Assembly (NCBI GenBank): GCA_947581905.1
Contig: CANPWC010000005.1
Span: 1 to 34,095, forward strand
Origin: an uncultured Acetatifactor sp.
GTDB lineage: Bacteria > Bacillota > Clostridia > Lachnospirales > Lachnospiraceae
Reading direction: 5' to 3'
Length of the DNA stretch: 34,095 nucleotides
The position numbers were made by a program, and so were the translations under genes. The notes under the pieces are model-generated. The model did no database searches and had not been told where the DNA came from. It saw only the letters and a program-made list of their open reading frames with translations. Of this stretch, positions 9,479-18,551 are shown piece after piece (position 1 is the stretch's first letter; the number at the start of each line of letters is the position of its first letter).

Positions 9479-10405
9479 ATGGCAGTGATTCAGAATTTAT
9501 ATCAAAAGCATTTACAACGTAAAAAGTCCAACGACTTTACACCGTTCGTGAAGAAGTCGCAGAGAAGCTTCTGGGGCAATGTGATCCTGTTCTTGTTCCT
9601 GATCCTGATGGGCGTTGTATTCTTCTTCCCGGTAATTTACATGGTAAGCCAGTCCTTGAAGCCGATGAACGAAATGTTCATCTTCCCTCCCAGGATCATC
9701 GTTTCCAACCCTACCATGGACAACTACCGTGACTTTGTAAACGTCTTGGCGAATACCGTGGTACCGGTCACCAGGTCCTTGTTCAATTCCTTGTTCGTGG
9801 TGGTGGTCGGTTCGGTCGGACATATCGTGATCGCGTCCCTGTGCGCCTATCCTTTGGCAAAATATAAGTTCCCCGGGTCTGCGTTCTGTAACCAGTTGAT
9901 CGTCTATTCCCTGATGTTCAACGCTACAGTTACCATGATCCCCAACTTCTTGACCATCGCCGGTTTAGGAATGTTGGATACCCAGTGGGCGATCATCATC
10001 CCCGGCTTCGCTTCCACCCTGGGCCTGTACCTGATGAAGAACTTCATGGAGCAGATCCCTGACAGCTTGATGGAAGCGGCCCAGATCGACGGCGCCGGAT
10101 ATGTTCGGATTCATTTCACTATTGTCATGCCGGTAGTAAAGCCCGCCCTGGTGACGGCGTTCATCCTGGTGTTCCAGGCTTTCTGGACCAACACAGGCGA
10201 CAAGTTCATCTATACCGAGGCGAACAAGGGCTTTGCTTATGTAGTACAGCAGTTGGCGAGCGGCAGGATCAGCGGTGTAGGAAGCTCCTATGCAGGCATC
10301 TCCTCCGCGTCCGCGGTAATCATGTTTGCCGTTCCCCTGGTCGTGTTCCTGATCATGCAGAACAACGTGGTATCTACAATGGCAACATCTGGTATGAAAG
10401 AATAA
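9479..10405 (+). CDS. Carbohydrate ABC transporter permease (UgpE/LplC-like)
   Basis: EAA loop MEAAQIDGAGYVRIHFTIVMPVVKPAL; C-terminal region typical of the second sugar permease; ORF listed from 9473 (GTG), ATG at 9479 preceded by GGGGAGGAAGAG. Confidence 0.92.
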   Translation: MAVIQNLYQKHLQRKKSNDFTPFVKKSQRSFWGNVILFLFLILMGVVFFFPVIYMVSQSLKPMNEMFIFPPRIIVSNPTMDNYRDFVNVLANTVVPVTRSLFNSLFVVVVGSVGHIVIASLCAYPLAKYKFPGSAFCNQLIVYSLMFNATVTMIPNFLTIAGLGMLDTQWAIIIPGFASTLGLYLMKNFMEQIPDSLMEAAQIDGAGYVRIHFTIVMPVVKPALVTAFILVFQAFWTNTGDKFIYTEANKGFAYVVQQLASGRISGVGSSYAGISSASAVIMFAVPLVVFLIMQNNVVSTMATSGMKE

Positions 10406-10415
10406 GAGGTGGCGT

Positions 10416-12494
10416 ATGCAAAAATCAAACAAGATTTGGAGTAAGTTCGTCCCAATGCTTGCTCTTGTAATATGTGCCATCCTTGGATTTGGCACGGTGT
10501 CCTATGCAGCCGAATCCTATTCATATGACATCTGGGGCAACGTTACCGCTGCACCCGCGGCTTATGAATTGGAAAAGACGATATATGCCAGAGACCTGGG
10601 CCTGGACAGTATGTCAACCGTATCGAACATATTCTATCGAAATGACAAGGTTTACCTGGTCTTAAATGGTTATATCGTAATTGCTGATAAGGAATTTGAG
10701 AATGTGGATTACATCACGGAGTACACGAAGGAAGACGGCAGCCAGGTCGCGATCGGCGCCCCGTCCGGACTGTTCGTGACGGAGGATGGACATATCTACA
10801 TTTCAGAAGAGTCCAGAGGCGAGATCATTGAGTTCGATGAGAATTACAATTATGTGCGTTCTTTGGGCGACCCCCACTGTACCGGATTGACCGTGGCCTA
10901 TCGGCCCAACAAGATCGCGGTGGACAGCGTGGGACGTATCTATGTGCTGATCACCAACTGTTACGAAGGCTTTGCGGAATTGGATCCGGAGGGCAACTTC
11001 AACCGTTATGTGGGCGCTACGGAAGTCACCTACAGCCTGTGGGACCTGTTCTGGCGTTCCATCGCTACGGAAGAGCAGTTGGCACGTAGCGAATTGTGGC
11101 TGCCTACCACCTACAGCGACCTGGCGATCGACAACAATGGCTTCATCTTCGCCAGCGTTGGCGGCGGCGGCGTGGAAGAACCGATCAAGAAGCTGAATTC
11201 TTCCGGTGAGAACGTCCTTTCCATGAGCGATTTCATCGAGTACCCCATGGGCGACTATGAGAACAAGGCTTCTATTTCCAACTTAAGCCGTATCGCGGTG
11301 GCGGACGACGGAAGGTTCGCGGTCCTGGATGCGACCCGTTCCAGGATATTCGTCTACAGCAGCGACGGTTATCTGATGTATGAGCTGGCCGGCAGCGGCG
11401 ACGCGGAAGGCTTGCTTCGTTCCCCGGTAGGCCTGTGCTTCATGGACGACAAGATCTTAGTCATCGACATCGTGTACCAGTCCGTTGAAGTCTACATCCC
11501 TACGACTTATGGTTCTTTGATCAATTCCGGCTTGGAGGCCCAGTCCCGCTATGATTATGCGACGGCGGCGGATTACTGGACCCAGGTGCTGGACATCAAC
11601 AGCAATTTCTATTATGCGAACCTTGGATTAGGCAAGTACCAGATGCGTTCCGGCGAGTATGAAGAGGCTATGGATAACTTCTACAAAGGCGCTGACAGGT
11701 CTTACTATTCCAACGCGTACGACAGGGTTTCCGGCGAATGGATGGACAACAATTTCGCGACCATCCTGGGCATCATAGCCGTGCTGATCGTCCTGTTTGT
11801 CGCATACAAGATTTATCGTCACTTTAGGCCCGCGCAGCCTAAGGATACCAAGCTTCGCAGGTTCTGGGAGAAGACGAAGTTCACGCTCTTCAAATGGCCC
11901 GCTTATGTATTGTCCAGCCCGTTCAAGGCATTTGACGATGTGAAGTATTATAATGACGGTTCCCTGGCATTCAGCATCATCGTCATCATCGCGTTCGGCT
12001 GGATCAGCCTGATCAAGTATCGTTATTCAGGCTTCCTGGTGTCCTTTGTGGACATTAGTTATGTAAACGTACCGCTTATCGTCGGCAGCGCGATCTTGCC
12101 TTATATCGCGTTCATCATCGGCAACTGGGCGGTAGGCGTGCTCCTTTCCGGTAAAGGTAAAGTCGTGCACATCATCAAGGTCGTGGGTTATTCCCTCTAC
12201 CCGGCATGCTGGCTCTACCTGGCTGGAACGTTCCTTTCCAACCATGTGACGCAGGATGAAGCGGCCCTGGTGAATGCCCTGTTCGTGTTCGGCATGGTGC
12301 TGTTCTTCTTCTACATGTTCATTGGGACGATCATGGTGCATCAGTATACGTTTACGAAGAATGTGGCTACCTTGCTGTTGTCCGTAGTCGCAATCTTGAT
12401 CATTTGTTTCGTAGCAATGTTGTTCGCGACTCTTCTCGGACAGTTCGTCAATGATGTTTTGGAAATCGTTCGAGAGTTCCGCATGCTTGTGTAA
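10416..12494 (+). CDS. NHL-repeat/TPR extracytoplasmic protein with C-terminal YIP1-like membrane domain
   Basis: Signal peptide (LALVICAILGFGTVSYAAES); NHL-like repeats (GLFVTEDGHIYISEESRGEIIEFDENYNYVRSLG; NKIAVDSVGRIYVLI); TPR-like NSGLEAQSRYDYATAADYWTQVLDINSNFYYANLGLGKYQMRSGEYEEAMDNFYKGAD; TM; then a polytopic C-terminus (FDDVKYYNDGSLAFSIIVIIAFGWISL...) resembling YIP1 proteins. Confidence 0.8.
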   Translation: MQKSNKIWSKFVPMLALVICAILGFGTVSYAAESYSYDIWGNVTAAPAAYELEKTIYARDLGLDSMSTVSNIFYRNDKVYLVLNGYIVIADKEFENVDYITEYTKEDGSQVAIGAPSGLFVTEDGHIYISEESRGEIIEFDENYNYVRSLGDPHCTGLTVAYRPNKIAVDSVGRIYVLITNCYEGFAELDPEGNFNRYVGATEVTYSLWDLFWRSIATEEQLARSELWLPTTYSDLAIDNNGFIFASVGGGGVEEPIKKLNSSGENVLSMSDFIEYPMGDYENKASISNLSRIAVADDGRFAVLDATRSRIFVYSSDGYLMYELAGSGDAEGLLRSPVGLCFMDDKILVIDIVYQSVEVYIPTTYGSLINSGLEAQSRYDYATAADYWTQVLDINSNFYYANLGLGKYQMRSGEYEEAMDNFYKGADRSYYSNAYDRVSGEWMDNNFATILGIIAVLIVLFVAYKIYRHFRPAQPKDTKLRRFWEKTKFTLFKWPAYVLSSPFKAFDDVKYYNDGSLAFSIIVIIAFGWISLIKYRYSGFLVSFVDISYVNVPLIVGSAILPYIAFIIGNWAVGVLLSGKGKVVHIIKVVGYSLYPACWLYLAGTFLSNHVTQDEAALVNALFVFGMVLFFFYMFIGTIMVHQYTFTKNVATLLLSVVAILIICFVAMLFATLLGQFVNDVLEIVREFRMLV

Positions 12495-12512
12495 GTGAGG
12501 AGGCGAAAGAAA

Positions 12513-15077
12513 ATGAGAAAGAGAAAAGCATTGTTATACTCAGTTATGACGGCTCTTTGCCTTACACTATTGGGAGGCTGCTCCTCTTCCGACGCGGACG
12601 CGACCACCGATACGGGGACGCAGGAAAGCTATTGGGAGAACCAGCAGTATGATTCCTTTACGGGATCCGATTTCGTGGAGGTGGCGTCTAGCGGAGACAT
12701 GAGGCTTTTGCTGAATCCCGAGTCCGGCACCATCCGTTGGATGGACGCTGCGACAGGCGCCTATCAGGACACCAATATGAGCCACAGCGAGGGGATGCAG
12801 AACCTCTCCAACCGTCAGCGTTCTGACGTGGTCGTGACTTATTTCTCCGGCACCAAGAAGAATAATGTGTTATATAACACGACTTCCAGTTATGATTCAT
12901 TTTCCATGTGCGTCGACTTAGGGCAGCTTAGCTACCAGAAGATCGATAACGGCGTGCGCATCATCTATAACATGGGAAATGACGACATTACCTACAAGAA
13001 CTTCCCGCTGCGTATTTCTGATGAGCGTATGCAGGAATTCGTCCTCCAGTACTTGGATGAATCCCAGATCGCCCTGATGAAAGGCTATTATGCACAGCTT
13101 AGTGATGGCAGATGGCAGAGGAGCTTTAACACCAACGACCAGAACAAGATCGGCCCTATGGCGTTAAGGGAAATTGAGAACTTCTTCTATAACATTGGTA
13201 CTTATACCATCGATGAGCTGTACGTGGATTTGGAAACAGAAGGCGTCGATCCTGCGGAATATCCTGGCAACCTGTTCATCCGCGTCCCCGTGGAATATTA
13301 CCTGGAAGGGGAGCAGCTGGTAGTGAACGTGGATACCAAGATGATCGAGACCGGCGCTGACAACCCGATCAACAAGATTGACCTGATCCCTTATTTCCTG
13401 ACCTCCGCGGCAGACCAGGATCTGGAAGATGGCTACATGTTCATCCCGGACGGCAGCGGCGCCCTGATTTACTTAGACAGCGACAAGGTCAAGGAATACC
13501 ACTTCGCTGGAACCTATTACAACGGGGATAAGCTGGTTGACGCCACGGTTTACAGCCAGCCAAAGAGCATGATGCTTCCCGTGTTCGGCATGAAGACTTC
13601 CAACAGCACCATTTTCGGCGTGATCGAGAACGGCGCGGAAGTGGCTACCATGGATGCTTACGTGAGCGGGCAGGATAACTCCGAGCCGTTCTGCAAGGTG
13701 AAGTTAAGCTTCGACATCCAGACGCAGCAGAAGCCTTCTACCGGCGCTTCCAGCGGCTCCGCTTCGAACTTTGACCTGTACAAGGCGACCTCGGACGTGT
13801 ATGACGACAACATCACCCTCCGTTATTATTGGCTGGGCGAAGACGCGGACTACGTCGACATGGCGAACTGCTATGCGGATTACCTGGAGACGAAGGGCAT
13901 GGCGTCTGAGCAGGCGGAGGACGAAGCCCCGTTCTATGTAGAGCTGATGGGCAGCACGGATAAGACCCAGTTCATGCTGGGGATCCCTTACAAGGGCAAG
14001 CAGGCCCTGACCACATTCGACCAGGCGAAAGAGATCCTGACCGATCTGACGGGCTTGGGCATTAAGAATGTGAAGCTGATCTACACCGGCATGGTCAACG
14101 GAGGCATGAACCAGCGCGCCTTGACCGACGGCGTGAAGCTGGCATCCGGCCTGGGCGGAAGCTCGGCATGGAAGAGCTTAAAGAGCTACGCGGATTCCGT
14201 AGGCGCACAGATATTCCCGAACGTCACGCTCCAGACGGCCCATACCAAGAAAGGCCTCTCAAAGAGCGTCGTGGCTTGGGACATCGTGAACCAGCGGGCG
14301 CAGATTTATGATTTCGACCCTGTGAAGAGGGAAGTGGACGAAGAGGATGAGTATCCGGTATTCGTCATCAACCCGAATTACCTGGGCAAGTACCTTTCCA
14401 AGGCGAAGACGTCTTATACCAAGAAGATTGGCTTAAGCACGATGGCGTCTGACGACTTCTTCTCCTTCATCCCGACCAATTACCAGGCTACGGAGGTTTC
14501 TCCTTCCACCGGTAAGGCGATCATGAATGAAGTCGCGGCACAGATGACCGATGGCTTGACTTTGATGTTGTCGAACCCGATCGGTGATGCGTACGCTTAC
14601 TCCAATTACTTGACGGATATTCCGACGGAAGACAGCGGCATGAGGATTTTGGATGCCTCCATTCCTTTCATCGAGATGGTCCTGGATGGCCGTAAGACCT
14701 ATTCTTCCGAATCCCTGAACCTGGAGAGCACGGATGTATACGCGAACTTCATGCATGTGCTGGAAGGCAACAGCGTACCGAAGTTCACGTTCATGTATGG
14801 CGACAGCTCGCTGTTGTCCAAGACGAAGCAGGAAGACCGTTTCGCGGTGGACTACAGTTATTGGAAAGACCGGATCGGCGCGTACTATGACGAATACCAG
14901 AGTTTCCATAATGCCGTGAAAGGCGCTGTCATCGTGGAGCATGAGTTGTATGAGCGCAATGAGTATCTGCGCGTGGTAACTTATTCCAACGGAGTCAAGG
15001 TATACTTCAACTACAGCGATCTGGATGAGACGATAGATGGAGTGGCGGTTCCGGCTCTCAGCTATGTCATTAAGTAA
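12513..15077 (+). CDS. DUF5696-like lipoprotein of the transporter operon
   Basis: Lipobox signal (ALLYSVMTALCLTLLGGCSSS); 850+ aa extracellular protein resembling DUF5696 proteins found next to YIP1 and sugar permease genes; ATG at 12513 with a GGAGGCG RBS (ORF listed from 12495). Confidence 0.7.
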   Translation: MRKRKALLYSVMTALCLTLLGGCSSSDADATTDTGTQESYWENQQYDSFTGSDFVEVASSGDMRLLLNPESGTIRWMDAATGAYQDTNMSHSEGMQNLSNRQRSDVVVTYFSGTKKNNVLYNTTSSYDSFSMCVDLGQLSYQKIDNGVRIIYNMGNDDITYKNFPLRISDERMQEFVLQYLDESQIALMKGYYAQLSDGRWQRSFNTNDQNKIGPMALREIENFFYNIGTYTIDELYVDLETEGVDPAEYPGNLFIRVPVEYYLEGEQLVVNVDTKMIETGADNPINKIDLIPYFLTSAADQDLEDGYMFIPDGSGALIYLDSDKVKEYHFAGTYYNGDKLVDATVYSQPKSMMLPVFGMKTSNSTIFGVIENGAEVATMDAYVSGQDNSEPFCKVKLSFDIQTQQKPSTGASSGSASNFDLYKATSDVYDDNITLRYYWLGEDADYVDMANCYADYLETKGMASEQAEDEAPFYVELMGSTDKTQFMLGIPYKGKQALTTFDQAKEILTDLTGLGIKNVKLIYTGMVNGGMNQRALTDGVKLASGLGGSSAWKSLKSYADSVGAQIFPNVTLQTAHTKKGLSKSVVAWDIVNQRAQIYDFDPVKREVDEEDEYPVFVINPNYLGKYLSKAKTSYTKKIGLSTMASDDFFSFIPTNYQATEVSPSTGKAIMNEVAAQMTDGLTLMLSNPIGDAYAYSNYLTDIPTEDSGMRILDASIPFIEMVLDGRKTYSSESLNLESTDVYANFMHVLEGNSVPKFTFMYGDSSLLSKTKQEDRFAVDYSYWKDRIGAYYDEYQSFHNAVKGAVIVEHELYERNEYLRVVTYSNGVKVYFNYSDLDETIDGVAVPALSYVIK

Positions 15078-15089
15078 GGAGGGACAAAG

Positions 15090-16040
15090 ATGAAAAAAGG
15101 TGAAAATAAGGCAGTTAAGAAGAAAGCCTTTAGTTTGTCCTATAAGAAGTTGGATTATGAGAAAAAGACTGCCGTATGGGGCGTGATCTTCCTGCTTCCC
15201 TGGCTTCTTGGCTTGATCTTCTTCTTCCTGCGCCCTTTGGTAAACACCGTTTGGTATTCCCTCTGCAGCATGCAGATGGTGGATGGCAAGTTTACCGGGA
15301 CTTTCACAGGCTTAAACAATTTCAAGTATGCCCTGACGGTAAATGCGGACTTCACGCAGTACCTGGCGGAGGCATTCCTCAACATGCTTAAGGAAGTGCC
15401 GTTCCAAATCTTCCTGGCCCTGTTCATTGCAATGCTGCTGAACGGTGAATATAAGGGAAGAGGCTTCTTCCGCGCGATATTCGTCATCCCCATCATCCTG
15501 GCGACCGGCGTGGCGACCTTTAGCTTGAGCGAGACCAGCCTGGCGGTAACCGAGTCCGAAACCGTCATGGATATGCAGTGGCTGACGGACCTGGTCGTAA
15601 ACTCCGGTATTCCGACGGAGCTGACCAGCCTGCTGACAAGTTATGTTGAGAACATTTTCACGGTGGTGACTACCTGCGGCGTGCAGATCTTGCTCTTCCT
15701 GTCCGGCCTGCAGGCCATCTCCCCGACCCTGTATGAGGTGGCTCAGATGGAGGGCTGTACGGCGTTTGAGACTTTCTGTAAGATCACGCTGCCCATGGTA
15801 TCCCCTACCATCCTGGTTTGCCTGGTTTACAGTATCGCGGAATCTTTCGCGAACGCGAAAGTGTCCGTAGGCCAGCAGACAGTAGCGCTTTCCTCTTACA
15901 TCCATGACGTCACATTCACCGGCGACCCGATGTACTATGGTTATGGTTCCGCGATGAGCTTCATCTATTTCGCGGCCACCCTGGTCACAATCGGCGTGAT
16001 TTGCGGCATCGTTTCCAAGGGGGTGTTCTATTATGACTAA
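15090..16040 (+). CDS. Sugar ABC transporter permease (second pair, first subunit)
   Basis: WGVIFLLPWLLGLIFFFLRPLVNTVWYSL; EAA loop YEVAQMEGCTAFETFCKITLPMVSPT. Confidence 0.92.
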   Translation: MKKGENKAVKKKAFSLSYKKLDYEKKTAVWGVIFLLPWLLGLIFFFLRPLVNTVWYSLCSMQMVDGKFTGTFTGLNNFKYALTVNADFTQYLAEAFLNMLKEVPFQIFLALFIAMLLNGEYKGRGFFRAIFVIPIILATGVATFSLSETSLAVTESETVMDMQWLTDLVVNSGIPTELTSLLTSYVENIFTVVTTCGVQILLFLSGLQAISPTLYEVAQMEGCTAFETFCKITLPMVSPTILVCLVYSIAESFANAKVSVGQQTVALSSYIHDVTFTGDPMYYGYGSAMSFIYFAATLVTIGVICGIVSKGVFYYD

Positions 16041-17097
16041 ATTGACCAGAAAAGAAAGAATGCAAAAAGCCGAAGAAATGGCCGGCATTAGCTTTTGGGT
16101 TGACCTGCGGAAAGGACGTCTGTCCAAATACGCCATCCAAAAGAAGGTCAGGAATTTCATCATGTTGTTCTTCCGTTATGCGATCCTGATCTGCCTGGGC
16201 TTCGTGGTGATCACGCCCTTATGGAAGCTGGCCAAGGACGCTTTGACGGATCCTAACGTGCTGGCCGATAAGTCCAGTATCTGGATCCCCCAGAAGACGT
16301 CCGGACTGTTCCTTGACATGGCGATGTCCAAACAGCTTTTGAACTATTGGGGAAGCTTAGGTTATACCTTGCTTACCACCGCCATCCTTACTTTCCTGCA
16401 GGTCCTTTCCGCAGGTCTGGCGGCTTACTCGTTCGCGAGGCTGAAGTTCAAGGGCAACAACATTTTGTTCTTCTTCGTAGTCCTGACGATCGTCGTTCCC
16501 AGCGACGGCATCATGCTGGCGCAGTATGCGGCGTTCCGTAACTTCGATATCTTCGGGCTCATAGGATTGATTACCGGGCATGGGCTGAACCTGATCGGCA
16601 AGCCCTCATCCCTGTACATCCTGTCCGGCCTTGGCATGGGCGTAAAGAGCGGTTTGTATATTTACTTCCTGCGCCAGGGCGTCAAGGGCCTGCCAATCTC
16701 CATCGAGGAGGCGGCCCATGTGGACGGCGCCGGATTCCTGCGCACTTTCTTCAGCATCGTGGTGCCCAGCATGTCCGGTTCCATCCTGACCGTGTCTGTT
16801 TTGAGCTTCCTGTGGAATTATACGGATACCTATTATAAGGGACTGTTCCAGTTGGGAAGCAAGAACCTGGTATACAACTACTCGACCTTGCAGTCTAATA
16901 TCAGGTGGGGCATTGACGCGGCCGCGAGGACCAATCAGGCTTGGTTGGAGCAGGTGAACCCCTCCAGCCCGTTCATCCAGAATTCTACGATTTCTGCTTG
17001 CGCCCTGTTGGTCGTGTTACCGTTGTTGATCATGTATTGCTTCGTTCAGAAGCGTTTCGTCCAGGGCGCTGCCAGAAGCGGTCTTGGCGGAGATTGA
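16033..17097 (+). CDS. Carbohydrate ABC transporter permease (second pair, second subunit)
   Basis: EAA loop IEEAAHVDGAGFLRTFFSIVVPSMSGSIL; start codon overlaps the previous gene by 8 nt (translational coupling). Confidence 0.9.
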   Translation: MTKLTRKERMQKAEEMAGISFWVDLRKGRLSKYAIQKKVRNFIMLFFRYAILICLGFVVITPLWKLAKDALTDPNVLADKSSIWIPQKTSGLFLDMAMSKQLLNYWGSLGYTLLTTAILTFLQVLSAGLAAYSFARLKFKGNNILFFFVVLTIVVPSDGIMLAQYAAFRNFDIFGLIGLITGHGLNLIGKPSSLYILSGLGMGVKSGLYIYFLRQGVKGLPISIEEAAHVDGAGFLRTFFSIVVPSMSGSILTVSVLSFLWNYTDTYYKGLFQLGSKNLVYNYSTLQSNIRWGIDAAARTNQAWLEQVNPSSPFIQNSTISACALLVVLPLLIMYCFVQKRFVQGAARSGLGGD

Positions 17098-17139
17098 TCT
17101 TTTGCACTACTTAGTCCTACAGTTTGGCAAGTTATTGGC

Positions 17140-17165
17140 GGTGCCGGGAGCCATATCCCGGCATC
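17140..17165 (+). terminator. Candidate hairpin downstream of the transporter operon
   Basis: GGTGCCGGGA gccata TCCCGGCATC stem-loop ~40 nt after the stop; the following tract is only moderately T-rich. Confidence 0.4.
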
Positions 17166-17261
17166 GCTTCTTGCGCTTTCATGAGTGCCGCTTCTTTAGG
17201 GAGGATGTGGGAACTGCTTCCTTAGGTGGGCTGTGGGAACCGCTTTCTTAAGGGGCTGTGG

Positions 17262-17286
17262 ACGCCGCCTCCTGCGGCGTGATTTT
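17262..17286 (+). terminator. Candidate terminator or attenuator between the operon and the GH130 gene
   Basis: ACGCCGC ctcct GCGGCGT followed by GATTTT. Confidence 0.45.
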
Positions 17287-17358
17287 AAAAGACCGCTGCG
17301 TAGAGCGCGGTTATGGATGTTTAGAGTTACTAATTAAGAAAAGGATAGGGGTCAAAAC

Positions 17359-18357
17359 ATGAGCAAAATAATTGGAAAACCTTTGCCGCAGATGCCTTGG
17401 CAGGATCGTCCGCAAGGCTTAGACAAACCGGTATGGCGTTATTCAGAGAATCCCATCATCGGCAGGCACGACATCCCGATTGCAAACAGCATATTCAACA
17501 GTGCGGTCGTACCGTTTGGGGATGGCTATGCAGGCGTATTCCGCTGTGACAGCCTGTCCGTGAGCATGGATATTTTCGCGGGCTTCAGCAAAGACGCGAT
17601 TCATTGGAACATCAACCACGAACCCATCACTTTCATCGGGGAGGACCCGGAAGTGACGAAGAGGGAATATCGTTACGACCCCAGGGTGACATGGATCGAG
17701 GACCGTTATTACATCACCTGGTGCAACGGCTATCATGGTCCGACCATCGGCGTGGCTTATACATATGATTTTGAAAAATTCTATCAGCTGGAGAACGCGT
17801 TCCTGCCCTATAACCGCAACGGCGTGCTGTTCCCCAGGAAGATCAACGGGAAATATATGATGCTGTCCAGGCCCAGCGACACAGGGCATACGCCATTTGG
17901 CGACATATATGTGAGCCAGAGCCCGGATATGGAATATTGGGGACATCACAGGTTCGTCATGGGCACGATCCCCGGGGATTTGTCCGCTTGGCAGTCCATG
18001 AAGATCGGTCCCGGGCCTTGCCCGATCGAGACGGACGAGGGATGGCTCCTCATTTACCATGGCGTGCTTCGGACTTGCAGCGGCTATGTGTACCGTATGG
18101 GCTGCGCCCTGCTTGATCTGGACGAGCCTTGGAAGGTGAAAGAGCGTTCCAGGATGTACCTGTTGGCTCCCGAGATGCTTTATGAGCAGACCGGCGACGT
18201 GCCTAACGTGGTATTCCCTTGCGCGTCCTTAGCGGATGCCCAGACCGGCAGGATCGCCATCTATTATGGCTGCGCCGATACCGTGACCGGGTTGGCGTTC
18301 ACCACTGTGGACCTTTTAATGGATTGGATGAAGAAATATCCGCTTAAGGAATCATGA
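17359..18357 (+). CDS. Glycoside hydrolase family 130 (beta-mannoside phosphorylase-like)
   Basis: 332 aa; [107 protein letters not shown] are GH130 motifs. Confidence 0.92.
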   Translation: MSKIIGKPLPQMPWQDRPQGLDKPVWRYSENPIIGRHDIPIANSIFNSAVVPFGDGYAGVFRCDSLSVSMDIFAGFSKDAIHWNINHEPITFIGEDPEVTKREYRYDPRVTWIEDRYYITWCNGYHGPTIGVAYTYDFEKFYQLENAFLPYNRNGVLFPRKINGKYMMLSRPSDTGHTPFGDIYVSQSPDMEYWGHHRFVMGTIPGDLSAWQSMKIGPGPCPIETDEGWLLIYHGVLRTCSGYVYRMGCALLDLDEPWKVKERSRMYLLAPEMLYEQTGDVPNVVFPCASLADAQTGRIAIYYGCADTVTGLAFTTVDLLMDWMKKYPLKES

Positions 18358-18395
18358 ATCGTGGGAGCATGGAACTTTTGACTTGAAATGGACGG

Positions 18396-18445
18396 CTGCC
18401 CATAACCCTGAAACTTTACGTTGAAAGAGTTATGGGCAGATTTTT
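18396..18445 (+). terminator. Rho-independent terminator after GH130
   Basis: CTGCCCATAAC (18396-18406) ... GTTATGGGCAG (18429-18439), perfect 11-bp stem with an inner CTTT/AAAG stem, followed by ATTTTT. Confidence 0.85.
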
Positions 18446-18551
18446 CGCCGGAGGATAGGGCTGGCATGCGGATCTGTTGAGGGAGGATGTCCGCAAAAGG
18501 AATGGTATCTGCAGGGAGCGGGGGCATCAAAAACTTTAACCTAAAACGAGG

